Source of the DNA: G963664225 sp964538065
GTDB taxonomy: Bacteria > Verrucomicrobiota > Verrucomicrobiia > Limisphaerales > UBA1319
Assembly: GCA_964538065.1 (NCBI GenBank)
Contig: CAZIDG010000015.1
Location: 1-64,000, forward strand
Direction of reading: 5' to 3'
Length of the DNA stretch: 64,000 nt
How positions within the stretch are numbered: position 1 is the first letter of the stretch; every line of letters starts with the position of its first letter. Positions 18,139 to 30,200 of the stretch are shown here, piece after piece. The position numbers and the translations under genes are program-made. The notes beneath the pieces are model-generated. The model worked only from the letters and a program-made list of their open reading frames with translations, did no database searches and was not told the origin of the DNA.

Positions 18139-18696
18139 TCAGCGCATGACCAGGGTACAGCGGCGGCTGATATCCATGGTTTCCCAATAGCGCCTGACAT
18201 AGTGAACGATCTGGTCGTTGAGCTGTTGACAAGCCATATTCCATCGCTTGGCTCCGAGCAGGAATTTTACGGAGCAACGAAGCCCCTTGCACACCACAAC
18301 CTTCGGGTTTTCACGGAGTTGCTCGTTGAGTTCCTCCTGAAGGCTTTTGAAAAAGGCCAACTCAAATCCACTGCCCGCATTGACTGCAACCTTGAGAAGA
18401 TCGGCATGTCCCACAACCTGGTCGTTGGGCTTGGCATGGGCCGCCTTGATATCCAGCCCCATGCTTCGAAGAACTTTTTCAAGGGCCTCTGAGAATTCAC
18501 CCATGCTGACGGATTCCCTGCCTTGATCGTGTTTGAAAAAGTGCATGACCGCCAGCGCAGCATTCGTAACCATTTCCGGATCCAGGTGTTCCATGGAACT
18601 CCCCAGCAGTTCAATGCTGATTTTTTCAGCGGAGCAGGGGATCATTTCACCATCAGAGCCGCCAAAATTCATGCAATCGGTGTTGAGTTGGATCAT
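18139..18696 (-). CDS. Unknown protein coupled to nrdR
   Basis: This 185-residue protein has no signal peptide or membrane segment and contains four Cys residues (9, 21, and two in VVVCKGLRCSVKFLLG at about 135-140). The middle (about 60-90) looks helical. The C-terminal third is basic. Its ATG overlaps the nrdR stop codon (ATGA), so translation is probably coupled, and the HIT gene follows 23 bases later. I do not recognise a family. The coupling suggests a role linked to nucleotide metabolism or its regulation, but this is inference from position only. Confidence 0.75.
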   Translation of the reverse strand: MIQLNTDCMNFGGSDGEMIPCSAEKISIELLGSSMEHLDPEMVTNAALAVMHFFKHDQGRESVSMGEFSEALEKVLRSMGLDIKAAHAKPNDQVVGHADLLKVAVNAGSGFELAFFKSLQEELNEQLRENPKVVVCKGLRCSVKFLLGAKRWNMACQQLNDQIVHYVRRYWETMDISRRCTLVMR

Positions 18697-19148
18697 GGCT
18701 TGGTCTCCAGATTATTGACCACTTTGACAAACTCAGTGGCTTCCTGAAAACGTCGATACACACTGGCAAAGCGGACATAGGCCACCTCGTCCAACCCTCT
18801 TAGACCATCCATGACACGTTCACCGATTTTCTGACCTGGAACCTCACGATCATATTGCTCGTCCAGTTCGGATGCGATGACATCCACCAACTCCTCGATT
18901 GCCTTGGGGCTGATCGGTCGTTTTTGACACGCCTTCTTGATGCCCGAGAGCAGTTTATCGCGCGAAAAAGGCTCACGACGGCCATCCCTTTTGATGACCA
19001 TAAGTCCTTCATGCTCAATCTCTTCGTACGTGGTGAATCGGAACTGGCATGAAAGACATTCGCGGCGTCGACGAATGGTTGCCCCTTCCCGTGAGGCGCG
19101 GGAATCGATAACACGATCTTCTTGAAAGCCGCATTTAGGACAACGCAT
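18693..19148 (-). CDS. nrdR: Transcriptional repressor NrdR
   Basis: This 151-residue protein has the canonical NrdR length when started at 19148 (MRCPKCGFQEDRVIDSR). The N-terminal zinc ribbon has CPKC and CLSC. The ATP-cone domain runs from about residue 45 (MVIKRDGRREPFSRDKLLSG) to 140, including VAYVRFASVYRRFQ. NrdR senses ATP/dATP and represses ribonucleotide reductase genes, none of which is present here. It is the first gene of a three-gene operon with an unknown protein and a HIT protein. The palindrome TTGTGCACAA at 19154-19163 lies just upstream, but it does not look like the AT-rich NrdR box. Confidence 0.97.
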   Translation of the reverse strand: MRCPKCGFQEDRVIDSRASREGATIRRRRECLSCQFRFTTYEEIEHEGLMVIKRDGRREPFSRDKLLSGIKKACQKRPISPKAIEELVDVIASELDEQYDREVPGQKIGERVMDGLRGLDEVAYVRFASVYRRFQEATEFVKVVNNLETKP

Positions 19149-19470
19149 AAATATTGTGCACAACCTGCTGTATGTAAATACAAGTACGCTACAATGGGTT
19201 GTGGTGTCAAGTTTCCTCTCAAAATAAACTCAACACCCCTGTAATATGGGGATTAATACATACGCTGGGACCATGCGATTGCCTGTTGCTGTGAGGCAGA
19301 ACAGGCAGCCCAAAAGGCCCTAACCATACATCTGTCAAATTCGCAGGCGTGGGAAGCCGTTGGCATCTCCAGGATGAAGGAGTATATTTCTGTTTGATGA
19401 AACCAGCTTGGCTTTTTCCTGTCGTGGAGGACCCAGGGCTGGACACATGATTTTATGGGGAGGTAAGAAC
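19149..19470. other. Divergent intergenic region nrdR / Calx-beta gene
   Basis: This 322-base gap must hold promoters for both flanking genes. I see a TTGACA hexamer for the minus strand (complement of 19205-19210) with only a weak -10 at the right spacing, the short palindrome TTGTGCACAA near nrdR, and a clear Shine-Dalgarno GGGGAGG (19457-19463) seven bases before the plus-strand start. No further gene is evident. Confidence 0.5.
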
Positions 19471-22400
19471 ATGAACACGATTCGATTGCTGCAAGACTGT
19501 AGCATGAAGTTCATCATGAGTGCTCTCTTTTGCACCATGCTGTCATGTCCTCAGGCGATGGGGCAGTTCGTGATGAACACCCCACCTGAGGTCAAACTCA
19601 CTTCGCCCGCCCAAGACAGCGTGTTTGCGTATCCGGCCAACATTACACTTATAGCTCAAGCCAATGATGTGGATGGCTATGACACGGTCCAAACGGTTGA
19701 GTTCTTTGCATCGGGTAAAAGCCTGGGCATTAAGACCAACGAACCCGTGCTAAATCCCATCGGGCCATTTTATCTCACATGGACCAACCCGGCTTGGGGC
19801 GAATACCTGTTCACAGCGAAGGCCGTTGATGAAGGTGGTCTCAGCTCGGTTTCACAAGCAGTCCGGATCCAGGTACTACCCCCAGAGAATGCCAATGTGC
19901 TTTTAATTGATATCAAGGCCGATGAAATCTATGCAGAAGAGAATGCCGGGCCCAATAACGAGCATAACAAAGCCACATTTGTCATCCAGCGCACATACGG
20001 TTTGCAAGTTGATCCTCCATTCACGAACGACCTGATGTTGAGATATACCGTGAGCGGGCAGGCCTCAAATGGCGTTGATTTTGTCGCGTTGTCTGGGAGC
20101 GTGACCATACCGGCAGGCACCAACCAGGCTCAGATCGTTGTTGAACCGATTGATGACAATCTGTTGGAAGGAACCGAAAATCTCATCGTCACCCTTGATC
20201 CCCATGTCCAATCCACAGGGCCGTTGCCGTATTATCTGATTCGAAACAACACTGCAACGGTCTACATCATTGACGACGAAACCCAACCGCCTGTGATCAC
20301 TCTGCAAACCATCGAGTCCAATGCGTGGGAACGTCCAATCTATTTTAACTCGGCATATCCGGGAAGAGTGCAAGTGAACCGGCAAGGAGATTTGGGATAT
20401 CCTCTCGAGATACATTACGCAGTATCGGGCACTGCCTCCAATGGTGTTGATTACGCGCCACTGCCTGGCTTCATCACCCTGCCGCGCATGGCCAGCAATG
20501 CGGTCATTTATATACTGCCATGGTGGGAAGGAGTGACAGAAGGACAGGAGATGGTCGTGATCACGGTGACCCCGTGTCCTCCGGGGACGACCTTGGCGGA
20601 ATATTACACACTGGGCGATCGACATGAGTCCACGGTGTTCATCAACGACTACGAACCACCCTGGACCAACAAACCGGTTGTGACCATTTCAGCGGCGGAC
20701 GGTGATGCGTATGAACCTTTGGTGATGTACGATCCCATGTCAGTGCCCACCGTTCTTATGCCTGATCAAGGTGCTTTTGAAGTGAAACGTTCCTTTGCCA
20801 CTGGTCAGCCGCTTGAAGTGCGGGTGAAAATGGGCGGAACGGCTTCCAATGGCCTGGACTACGCAGCCATCACCAGTCCGGTGGTCATCCCGGCTGGCCA
20901 GCTAAGCACGACGGTTCATGTTATTCCGAAATATGATGACCTTGAGGAAACGGATGAAACAGTGACCATGGTGGCATTATCGGACACAAATTATCTGGTG
21001 AGCAGTACCATACCCGCTGTGGTAACCATCCACGACGCCACCAACCCTCTGCCGCCGGAAGTCACTGTGGAAGCCGTGGATACAGAGGCGGCAGAAACTC
21101 CACCCTGGCTGGATGTGGTGCCCAACATGGCCCGATTCACCTTTTTCCGCAAGGGCTACACTAATGTGGCCTTGAATGTGAGTTACACAGTGGGGGGCAC
21201 AGCTTCCAATGGCATTGATTATCATAAACTGAGTGGACTCATTGAGATACCTGCTGGAACCATGTCGGTTTCGGTGGATGTCGATCCTATTTACGACGGC
21301 CTCTATGAAAATACGGAAACCGTTGTGATTCAAATTGAGCCACCCATCTGTCCGGCCATCTGGCCTGCTCCCTTATGGTGTTACCGTCTGGGGACACCCA
21401 ACAAGGCAGAGGCCATAATCAAGGATTATACCGCGCCGACGCGACCCACGGTGGAAATCACGTCGCCTTTGGCTGGGACGATATTTGATCAGGGATCTGA
21501 TATTACCATCAAGGCAACAACTGTGGATCTGGATGGATATGCCAGCCGTATTGAGCTGTACGCCAACAACGAGAAGATAGGAGAACAACAAATTGTATTC
21601 ATAAAAGCACCCACACCCGGAATGCCCATCCATTTCGAATATGTATGGAAATCACCACCCGTTGGTGTTTATAACCTGACGGCAAAGACATGGGATAACC
21701 AGGGATTGGAGGCGGTTTCTGCGCCCGTGCAGATCACTGTTGAGCCGGTGATCACTGACCGGCGTGAATTACATGTTGTCGGGGTCTATTCCGGATGCGG
21801 CGAAAGCTCCACTGGAACCCATCATCCGGAAGGCACAGTAGATGTGGTAGTGAATCGTCCCGGTCAACGGGTGACTCTTTGTTTGAGTTCCTACGAACCG
21901 GAACACTGGCAGATCATGGCCACTGGAGAAACCATGATTCAAAAGGTCATTCTGTGTGGATACTATCCGCAACGAGTATCAGGTGTTGCCAGCAACGTTG
22001 AAATCGTTGAAACATTCCATGCCGATAATCCTTCGGGCGGATTCCTTTACCTGGGTTACTCCGTGGATTCGCTGGAATTCTACCAGGGGCTGCCACGACT
22101 TGAGGCCATGACTGGTCTGAAGGTGGCAAGTTTTCATGGAGCAGTTCAGGCGTCCTGGACATTACCGTTCGTCATCGCAGAGATTCAAAACGACCCACGG
22201 CTGAGTTCAGAGTATCCGCAGCCTGTTTCTGCGGATCAATTGCCAGATCTTAACTTTACAGCGACATTCTATGACGGTTATTCGCCCGGGGCTGGGAATA
22301 TTGCTACACGCGCGTATACGCTGGCTGGACCCAAGACTGGGGATATCCTGCTGCCTGGCATGCGATTGGTGGGGGGCAGTGATTCCCAATACCTGTATGG

Positions 22401-23856
22401 GACGCGTTCGCAGGAGGTGTATAGAGTCAATATTCAAACCGAAATGGCAGAAACCATGAAGTTGGGATCCAGCGTGCCTCCATTGAGCTGGCCCATGGGC
22501 GTGGGGTATGATTCCAAGCGCCATCGTGTGCTCCTGGCCAGTCTCGGCGGAGAAGGCTTTCTCTATGCATACGATACCCTTTCCAAGCTATGGAGCCTGG
22601 TGTCCAGCCTGAACAACAAGGATTTGGATAGCCTTGTTTATCATGAGGCGGACGATTGTGTGTATGGTGTGGAGGTTTGTCATGGAGTGCATCCGACGCT
22701 TCTTAAATATGATGCCAGGGGATCGTACTTGGGGGAGATCAAACTTCCTGTGATACCGATGGGCATTGGCCCCGGCGGATACCAGTCTGAGTTGGTGAGT
22801 GTGGGGCAATATCTGGTTCTCATGGTGGAGCCTGAGCATCATGCGTGGACGGATCAGAATCGTTGGGAGTCTCGAATGTATTTGATCAATCCCCAAAACA
22901 GCGATGTATGGCTTACATTCCGGAAGATCCACGTGCCCAACGCAGTTCCCAACGTCGAAATTGTATCGCCTGCCAATAACACTACCTTCACTGCGCCTGT
23001 CAATGTCACCATTCAGGCTGTTACGCGCGATATCGATGGCTATGCGAGCAGGGCAGAGTTTTACGGTGATGGTGTCAAATTGGGCGAAAGGCAGATCTAC
23101 TTTTTCGTGCCGCCCAAACCTGGCGAAGCCATACAGATGCAATTCGTTTGGACTAACGTTCCGGTTGGCACGCATTCCTTGATGGTTAAGGCCTACGACG
23201 ACCAGGGCGCAGCCGGATATTCATCGCCGGTAAACATTATCGTGAATGACAGTCAAATAGGACATCAAATGGTCACTGTCAGTGCCAAGGACGCTTATGC
23301 CTCGGAGGAGAGACACCATGGAAACAACAACGCATCCTTCATCATCAGACGTTCTGGCAATAAGAAAGACAATTTGACCGTCTATTTCAAACTCACTGGC
23401 ACAGCGATGAATGGCATTGATTATGAATACGTTCCATCCAGTGTTATCATTGAGGCAGGCGAAAGGAGCGCGACGGTGAAGATCAAGCCACTCGATGATG
23501 CCTTGGAGGAAGGGGTGGAAACCGTTCTGCTAACGTTATGTGAACCTCCCGGTGAGCCTGACACATACCGGATTGGAAACAAAAACCGGGCGGCTGTGAT
23601 CGTTACTGATAAAGATTGGTGGCGACCTCATGGTCAAGTATTGCCCGATAAGATGATGCATTTGAGTTTACCAGGCACAGAGGGGATGCATTATCGTCTT
23701 GAGACATCAGCGGATCTAAAGACATGGACTGTCATTGATGAGGACCTTTTACCCTCGAATGGAATGGTAGAATATATAGACCCCGATGCCATGGGCGAAT
23801 CACAACGATTCTACCGCATAATACCCACGCATTCATCAAATTCTGAAACTCCCTAG
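19471..23856 (+). CDS. Large secreted Calx-beta/Ig-like repeat protein
   Basis: This 1461-residue exported protein has a signal peptide (about residues 1-34, cleaving near ..PQAMGQ) and a good Shine-Dalgarno before 19471. Domain order: bacterial Ig-like (about 38-136); four Calx-beta modules marked by ASNG(V/L/I)D(Y/F) at about residues 197, 317, 457 and 577; a second Ig-like (about 656-756); a central beta-rich region with propeller-like strands (about 760-1150); a third Ig-like (1158-1260); a fifth Calx-beta (AMNGIDYEY, about 1311); and a C-terminal module, YRLETSADLKTW to SQRFYRII. Calx-beta modules typically bind calcium and extend adhesins. The two later Ig domains are near copies (both have a DIDGYAS/DLDGYAS segment). 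It is probably a surface or matrix protein, with no enzyme motif seen. Confidence 0.85.
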   Translation: MNTIRLLQDCSMKFIMSALFCTMLSCPQAMGQFVMNTPPEVKLTSPAQDSVFAYPANITLIAQANDVDGYDTVQTVEFFASGKSLGIKTNEPVLNPIGPFYLTWTNPAWGEYLFTAKAVDEGGLSSVSQAVRIQVLPPENANVLLIDIKADEIYAEENAGPNNEHNKATFVIQRTYGLQVDPPFTNDLMLRYTVSGQASNGVDFVALSGSVTIPAGTNQAQIVVEPIDDNLLEGTENLIVTLDPHVQSTGPLPYYLIRNNTATVYIIDDETQPPVITLQTIESNAWERPIYFNSAYPGRVQVNRQGDLGYPLEIHYAVSGTASNGVDYAPLPGFITLPRMASNAVIYILPWWEGVTEGQEMVVITVTPCPPGTTLAEYYTLGDRHESTVFINDYEPPWTNKPVVTISAADGDAYEPLVMYDPMSVPTVLMPDQGAFEVKRSFATGQPLEVRVKMGGTASNGLDYAAITSPVVIPAGQLSTTVHVIPKYDDLEETDETVTMVALSDTNYLVSSTIPAVVTIHDATNPLPPEVTVEAVDTEAAETPPWLDVVPNMARFTFFRKGYTNVALNVSYTVGGTASNGIDYHKLSGLIEIPAGTMSVSVDVDPIYDGLYENTETVVIQIEPPICPAIWPAPLWCYRLGTPNKAEAIIKDYTAPTRPTVEITSPLAGTIFDQGSDITIKATTVDLDGYASRIELYANNEKIGEQQIVFIKAPTPGMPIHFEYVWKSPPVGVYNLTAKTWDNQGLEAVSAPVQITVEPVITDRRELHVVGVYSGCGESSTGTHHPEGTVDVVVNRPGQRVTLCLSSYEPEHWQIMATGETMIQKVILCGYYPQRVSGVASNVEIVETFHADNPSGGFLYLGYSVDSLEFYQGLPRLEAMTGLKVASFHGAVQASWTLPFVIAEIQNDPRLSSEYPQPVSADQLPDLNFTATFYDGYSPGAGNIATRAYTLAGPKTGDILLPGMRLVGGSDSQYLYGTRSQEVYRVNIQTEMAETMKLGSSVPPLSWPMGVGYDSKRHRVLLASLGGEGFLYAYDTLSKLWSLVSSLNNKDLDSLVYHEADDCVYGVEVCHGVHPTLLKYDARGSYLGEIKLPVIPMGIGPGGYQSELVSVGQYLVLMVEPEHHAWTDQNRWESRMYLINPQNSDVWLTFRKIHVPNAVPNVEIVSPANNTTFTAPVNVTIQAVTRDIDGYASRAEFYGDGVKLGERQIYFFVPPKPGEAIQMQFVWTNVPVGTHSLMVKAYDDQGAAGYSSPVNIIVNDSQIGHQMVTVSAKDAYASEERHHGNNNASFIIRRSGNKKDNLTVYFKLTGTAMNGIDYEYVPSSVIIEAGERSATVKIKPLDDALEEGVETVLLTLCEPPGEPDTYRIGNKNRAAVIVTDKDWWRPHGQVLPDKMMHLSLPGTEGMHYRLETSADLKTWTVIDEDLLPSNGMVEYIDPDAMGESQRFYRIIPTHSSNSETP

Positions 23857-24239
23857 ACCCCGGTTTATACCGACCGATGACAAGACGGTTGGCCTGAGAT
23901 GAAGGACAAACCATGCCATGTCGGCGACACGGCCTGACCCGATGCAAAGTCGAGACTGCTGGGCATGGGGAAGAGAATGAGCAGTGCGTTTCGCACAAAT
24001 GACTTCAGGCATGGAAGATGCTTAAATTATTACTTGTGCGATCCTCCATAAGGGTCGAGATGTGACAGGACAGGCGATGCCACATTGTGTGTGCAACTCC
24101 GGATATGTTCCTGCGGAAAGATTTGTAGATTAAATGGACAGTGTGCCCATTTAATGGGTGGTTGTGTTTCGATAAGTCCAGTGTTGAAGGACGTTGTCCC
24201 GCTGTTGACTCAAAATGCCTCAACAATAGCAGCTTAAGC
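23857..24239. other. Intergenic region between two giant genes
   Basis: This 383-base gap holds no convincing gene. It contains a perfect 9-bp inverted repeat, ATTAAATGG/CCATTTAAT, with a nine-base loop at 24129-24155, about 85 bases before the next start, where an operator or leader hairpin could act. A TTGACT hexamer follows at about 24204, but no good -10 is seen. Confidence 0.45.
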
Positions 24240-27200
24240 ATGAAGAATACGATTGGTTGTCTGGGATTGTGTGTTCTGTTTGCAGGTTTCAACGGTGTTC
24301 ACGCCAGCGAGATCATAATCAATGAAATCATGTATCATCCTGGGTACGGGGATGTAGGTAGCAGTGGCTATATTGCTGAGGATCCTCTCAAGGAGTTTGT
24401 AGAATTAAAAAATACAGGAACCAACACTGTCAATTTGGCTGGATGGCAGATCAAGGGGGCGGTGTCGTTTGCTTTCACGAATACCGTTATTGGCCCCCAA
24501 GCGTATTTGGTCGTGGCGGCTGACAGTGACATCAGCAGGTTTAAGGATTCCTACAAAACACAATATCCAGGAGTTGTTCAGGCCAACGTGGTGGGAGGAT
24601 GGAGTGGAACCCTGGGAAACAATGGACAGAAGTTGGTTCTCGAAGATCCAACAGGCAAGAATATTGACGAAGTATTCTATGCCAACGAGGGGGACTGGGC
24701 TGCTCGTCGCACAGGGGATCCCTATCCAGGATCTCCCAATTGGTGGCGTGGTTGGCGTTGGTTCTCGGGGGCTGACGCTGGTGGCAAATCGCTTGAACTT
24801 GTCGATCCAAGCAAGCCCAATAAATATGGTCAAAACTGGGGGGATAGTGTCAATGACGGGGGCACTCCGGGGGGAATCAATTCCCTCTGGAACACCAACA
24901 CGGCCCCGCTGATCGTGGAGGTCAAACATGCACCAGCCATTCCCAAATCGACCGATCCTGTCGTCATCAGCGCCCGTCTTGTGCCAGCATCAGATGAAAA
25001 CACGGTCACATTGTGCTATCGGGAGGATGGCACAAATGCCTTTTCCACGGTGCAAATGTTCGATGATGGCCAACATGGCGACGGTGCTTTTGCGGATGGG
25101 ATTTATGGCGCGTTCCTTCCACCTCATCCGAATAAAACCATCATCGAATTCTATGTGCAGGTGAGTGGACGTGAGGGAGTGTCCCGCACATGGCCAGGCG
25201 CATCGGATGACCAGGATGCACACGAAGCCAACGCCCTCTACCAGGTTGACGATTCCGTTTACACGGGGAACCAGCCGGTTTATCGCCTTATTATTCGCAA
25301 AGCAGAATGGAATGCATGGACGTATTTGATGGATAGCGTTTCCGGGGGGCAATACAGCGACGCCTCGATGCATGGGACATTTATTTCTGTAGATGGCACA
25401 GGCGAGGAGGTGCGATATTGCGTGAGTGTGCGAAATCGAGGTGCAGGCACTCGGGCAGCGCACCCTCACAATTTACACATCGCTTTTTCACACGACCAGC
25501 CGTGGAAGAACATGACTGCCTTGTCTTTAAACACACGGACGGTTCATTCTCAGGTTGCCGGGAATGCCATAAACGCCTTGGCGGGTCTTCACAATCCCTA
25601 TGGCGCCCCGGTGCAGGTGAGAATCAATGGTGACAACCTGGCGCATGCCGTGCCGACGGGAAGCACGGATTCATTTCAGTTCGGATCCTATTACGCCTTT
25701 CAACCGTATGGTAATGAATGGCTTGATCAACATATTCCCACTGATGCCGGCGGCAATATATACAAAGGGGTGTGGAATTTCGATGGGCATTCGCTTAATC
25801 ACTCCGCGAATTTCGATTACCTGGGCACCAATTATGTATCCTATCGGTTGGCCTATTCAGCGACGGGACCGACGTCCGGTGCGGGTCCCTACAGCAAACA
25901 GAACCATGTGTCGGAAAATGATTGGTCAGACTTGATCAACTTGTGCCGAGTCTTCAAGGAAGCGACCGACGAACAGTTGGTCGAACAGATCAATCAGGTC
26001 GTGAATATCGATGAGTGGTTGACCTATATTGCGGTGACAGCGCTGGTGGGTAATCGAGAGACCACCTTCGGCACTGGAACGGGTGACGATTATTCCATGT
26101 ATCGAGGCGGGCGGGATCCACGGTTCATCCTTTTACCCCATGACATGGACACGGTACTGGGGCAGGGGGATGCTGGAGCGGACTATAATCGATCCATTTT
26201 TGAGGCATGCGACATTCCAGCCGTGAATCGTCTGCTCAAGCATCCAGCCATTGTGCCTCGCTACTTTGCCATCTTGCGGCAACAAGCCAAAACGACGTTT
26301 GCATCGGAAACCATCAATCCCCTTTTGGACCAAGTCCTGCATGACTGGGTATCGGATCAATACATCCAAAACATGAAGGACTACGTGGTTTTGCGGCGAG
26401 CGGGCGTTCTGGCGCAAATACCCGATGGAATCTCGATCACATCCGATCTTCCAGTGGTTAATGGCTATCCAAGAACATCCAATACAACCCTGACACTGAG
26501 TGGAAAGGCCGACGGTGTGCGGACGCGATCCATATGGGTTAATGGCATTGCAGCCTCCTGGACGGCGTGGACAGCCTCCTGGTCGGTGCAGAATATTCCA
26601 TTGATGCCTGGCATCAATCGCGTCGTAGTCCAGGCCTTCGATGAAAACCACAAGGAGGTGGATAATTCTGCCATCGATATTTGGTGCGATACTGGGACTG
26701 TGACCTCTGTAAGTGGTGGCACGTTATCCGTGAGTACCAACTGGAGCGCACAAAAAGGCCCCTATCTGATCACCCAGACTCTTGCCATACCCAGCGGTGT
26801 AACCCTGACCATTGAACCAGGGACCACGGTTTACCTGGCATCAGGAGTCTCACTTACTGTGGCCAACGGCGGGCGCATTCTGGCTGAGGGAACGTCCGAT
26901 CGATACATACGGATTGCCAGTCAGCCCGGTTCGGGAGCCAGTTGGGGGGGGATTACCATCAACGGCTCCGTGGGAACGCCAGAAACACGCATCGCCTACG
27001 CTTACATTGAAGGCAATGGTGATAAGTGCATCGAGGTTGCTGGTGGCACGTTGTATCTGGATCATACAGTGTTTGGAACGACCACACATCAGTACCTTTC
27101 CTTGGACGATAGTTCGTTTTTGGTCAGTAATTGTTATTTCCCGACCGCAACTGCGGGCTTTGAGTTATTGCATGGCACGGGAGGCATAAAGGCTGGTGGA

Positions 27201-30200
27201 CGGGGCATAATCCGCGAGTGCTTCTTTGGAAAGGTGACAGGGTACAATGATACGATCGACTTTACCGGCAACAATCGGCCGGGGGAACCCATCATCGAAT
27301 TCTACAACAATGTTTTTACGGGTACAGGTGACGACAATCTTGATCTCGACGGAACCGACGCCTGGATTGAAGGAAACATATTTCTCCATATCCATAAAAA
27401 CGGATCGCCCGATTCCTCGAGTGCCGTCAGTGGGGGGGATGATGGCAGTAATACATCAGAAGTCACCATGGTGGGAAACCTGATCTACGATTGCGACCAG
27501 GCCGCAATGGCCAAGCAAGGCAACTTTTTTACGCTCATCAACAACACGATTATTCGTCAAACCAAACAGGGAGGACTGGACACGGATGCGGCTGTGGTGT
27601 GCCTGGCGGATGAAGGAACGGAGGAGGGGGCAGGCATGTATCTGGAGGGAAATATCATATGTGATGCTGAAAAATTGGTGAGGCTTCAAACGACCTCAGT
27701 TGTGACCTTTACCAATAATCTCATGCCTCTTGCATGGGACGGTCCCGGTGGTGGCAACTCAACCAACAGTCCACAGTTGACCTACATTCCTCAAATGTCC
27801 GAAACCATTTTTACAAACTGGTCGCAAGCGCAGATCATGCGCCAGTGGTTTCGTCCACAAGCGGGTTCCCGCGCCAACGGCACTGGGCCGAATGGAAGCG
27901 ATATGGGAGGTGTTATTCCCTTTGGTGCGAGTGTCGCCGGTGAGCCAGTGGGAACCACATCTTCAAGCTCGGCCATCCTCACGGTCGGGCCCCTGGCAAC
28001 GAATCTGGGTGTTGCAGTGGCGGGATTTCCCGAGGGCTCGGGCTTTACCCACTATCGTTGGAAACTGGACGATGGTGAGTATGGTGCTGAGACTCCCACA
28101 TCCACGCCCATTACACTCACTGGCCTGGCCGATGGTCCGCACTCGGTGACGGTGATTGGAAGGAATGATGCAGGTCGTTATCAAAATGATGCAGAACTGG
28201 GCGCCACAGCCTCAGTGACTCAATCGCGAACGTGGATCGTGGATTCCAAGATGGGAGGACGGGTGCGCATCAACGAGATCCTGGCGTTCAATGCGGGTGC
28301 GGTCACGGTCAATGGTGGATATCCTGATGTCATCGAGCTTTACAACGAAGGAGGGCAGCCTGTCGATCTTTCGGGGATGGGGCTCTCCAGCAATCCGACA
28401 AATAAGTGGCAATATGTGATCCCAGTTGGGACGGTCCTCTCCGCCGGGCAGTATCTGGTGCTGTACGGGGACAACTCGACCAATATCGCTGGATTGCATA
28501 TGGGCTTTGGAGTCGATCGTTCAGGGGATGCCTTATACCTGTGGGATCAGAATGGTGCCTGCATCGACTCGATTGTCTTTGGACTTCAAATTCCGAATTA
28601 CTCGATTGGGCGTTTGGCGGATGGAGGTTGGGGATTGGCGGTGCCAACGTTTGGAGCTGAGAACCAACGGGCACCTTCGGGGGATCCAGCTTTACTAAGG
28701 ATCAACGAGTGGTTGGCCGATGCTCACATGGCGGCACCCGCGGACTTTGTCGAATTGTATAATCCCGGATCGGATCCCGTTTCCATTGGGGGATTCGTGC
28801 TTGCCGACCAATCAGTGGGGCAATTGGGATTGCCAACCATCCCGGCGCTAAGCTTTGTGGCGGGCAAGGGCTTTGCCTTGTTTTATGCCGATGGCAAACC
28901 TGAGTCGGGAGCGAATCACCTGGACTTCACATTATCCGCCATGCCAGGTGCCATTGGGTTGTTCACCACAAATCTGAGCCCTGTTGATGTGGTGTTATAC
29001 GGTCCTCAAACGACAGATGTGTCTCAAGGCCGAACGCCCAACGGAGGCGTGGCTTTCGAGTATTATCCAGAACCAACGCCGGGAACGGGCAATCCGGGAA
29101 GCGATACAACGACAACAATCGTCACTCAGACCTTCCCACTGATCGTGAATACCAATGTATGGAACTATTATCAAACAGGTATTCCTGAGACGAATTGGAT
29201 TTCTCCTGATTACACAGGGGATGCCATGTGGCCTGCAGGAGCAGCCTTGCTTTACGTCGAAAGCAGTTCCAAGCCATGGCCGAAAAACACCCCGCTGACA
29301 TTGGGGCGAATGACTTATTATTTCCGCACTCATTTCCAGGTGGCGACGAACCTGACCGGTGCCACCTTGAACTTGAGGGCCATCATTGATGATGGTGCGG
29401 TGTTTTACCTCAACGGCAAGGAAGTGTTGCGGCTGCATATCGATACCAATGTGGTCGTCAATTATAACACCGCGGCCAGCGATCATGAATCGGCACTGGA
29501 AGGGCCGTACACAAGCATTTCGGTCACGAATCTGGTTCCTGGCGACAATGTCATGGCTGTGGAGGTGCACCAGGTGAACTCCAGCAGTTCCGATGTGGTT
29601 TTCGGAATGTCGCTCGATGCGACCATATCCACCACAAATACGACCATCAGCACCAATATGGTGAGTGTGGAATTAAATGAAGTGCTGGCCCATAATGTAT
29701 CTCTAACCAATCTGGATGGCCAGGCACCCGACTGGATCGAGCTCCGCAATAAGGCCGATTCCGTTGTCGATTTAAGTGGCATGAGCCTGAGCGATGACCC
29801 TTCTGTGCCGCGCCGATGGGTGTTTCCTGAGAGCTCTGTTATTGGACCGAACGGTCTATTGGTGGTGTACTGCGATGGAAATTCCGTCGCATCAGCAACA
29901 AATACAGGCTTTGGTTTGAAATCAACGGGTGGCTCGGTGGGTTTGTATGATTCCCTGGCACGCGATGGAAGGCTGATCGACTCGGTAACCTTTGGATTGC
30001 AGGTGGCCGACCTGTCCATCGGGCGGTCGGGCACCAATGGCACCTGGTTGTTATGTCAGCCCACGTTGGCCAAAACGAACCAGGCTGTTGAGGCTCTTGG
30101 CACTCCTGATGTCTTGAAGATCAATGAATGGATGGCCAGTCCGGGCAGTGGTGACGATTGGTTTGAGATATATAATCCGCAGAACCATCCTGTGGAACTG

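Noticed and set aside
20065..20625. 186-codon open frame on the minus strand
   Set aside because: Antisense to the Calx-beta gene, with no start signal or family features.
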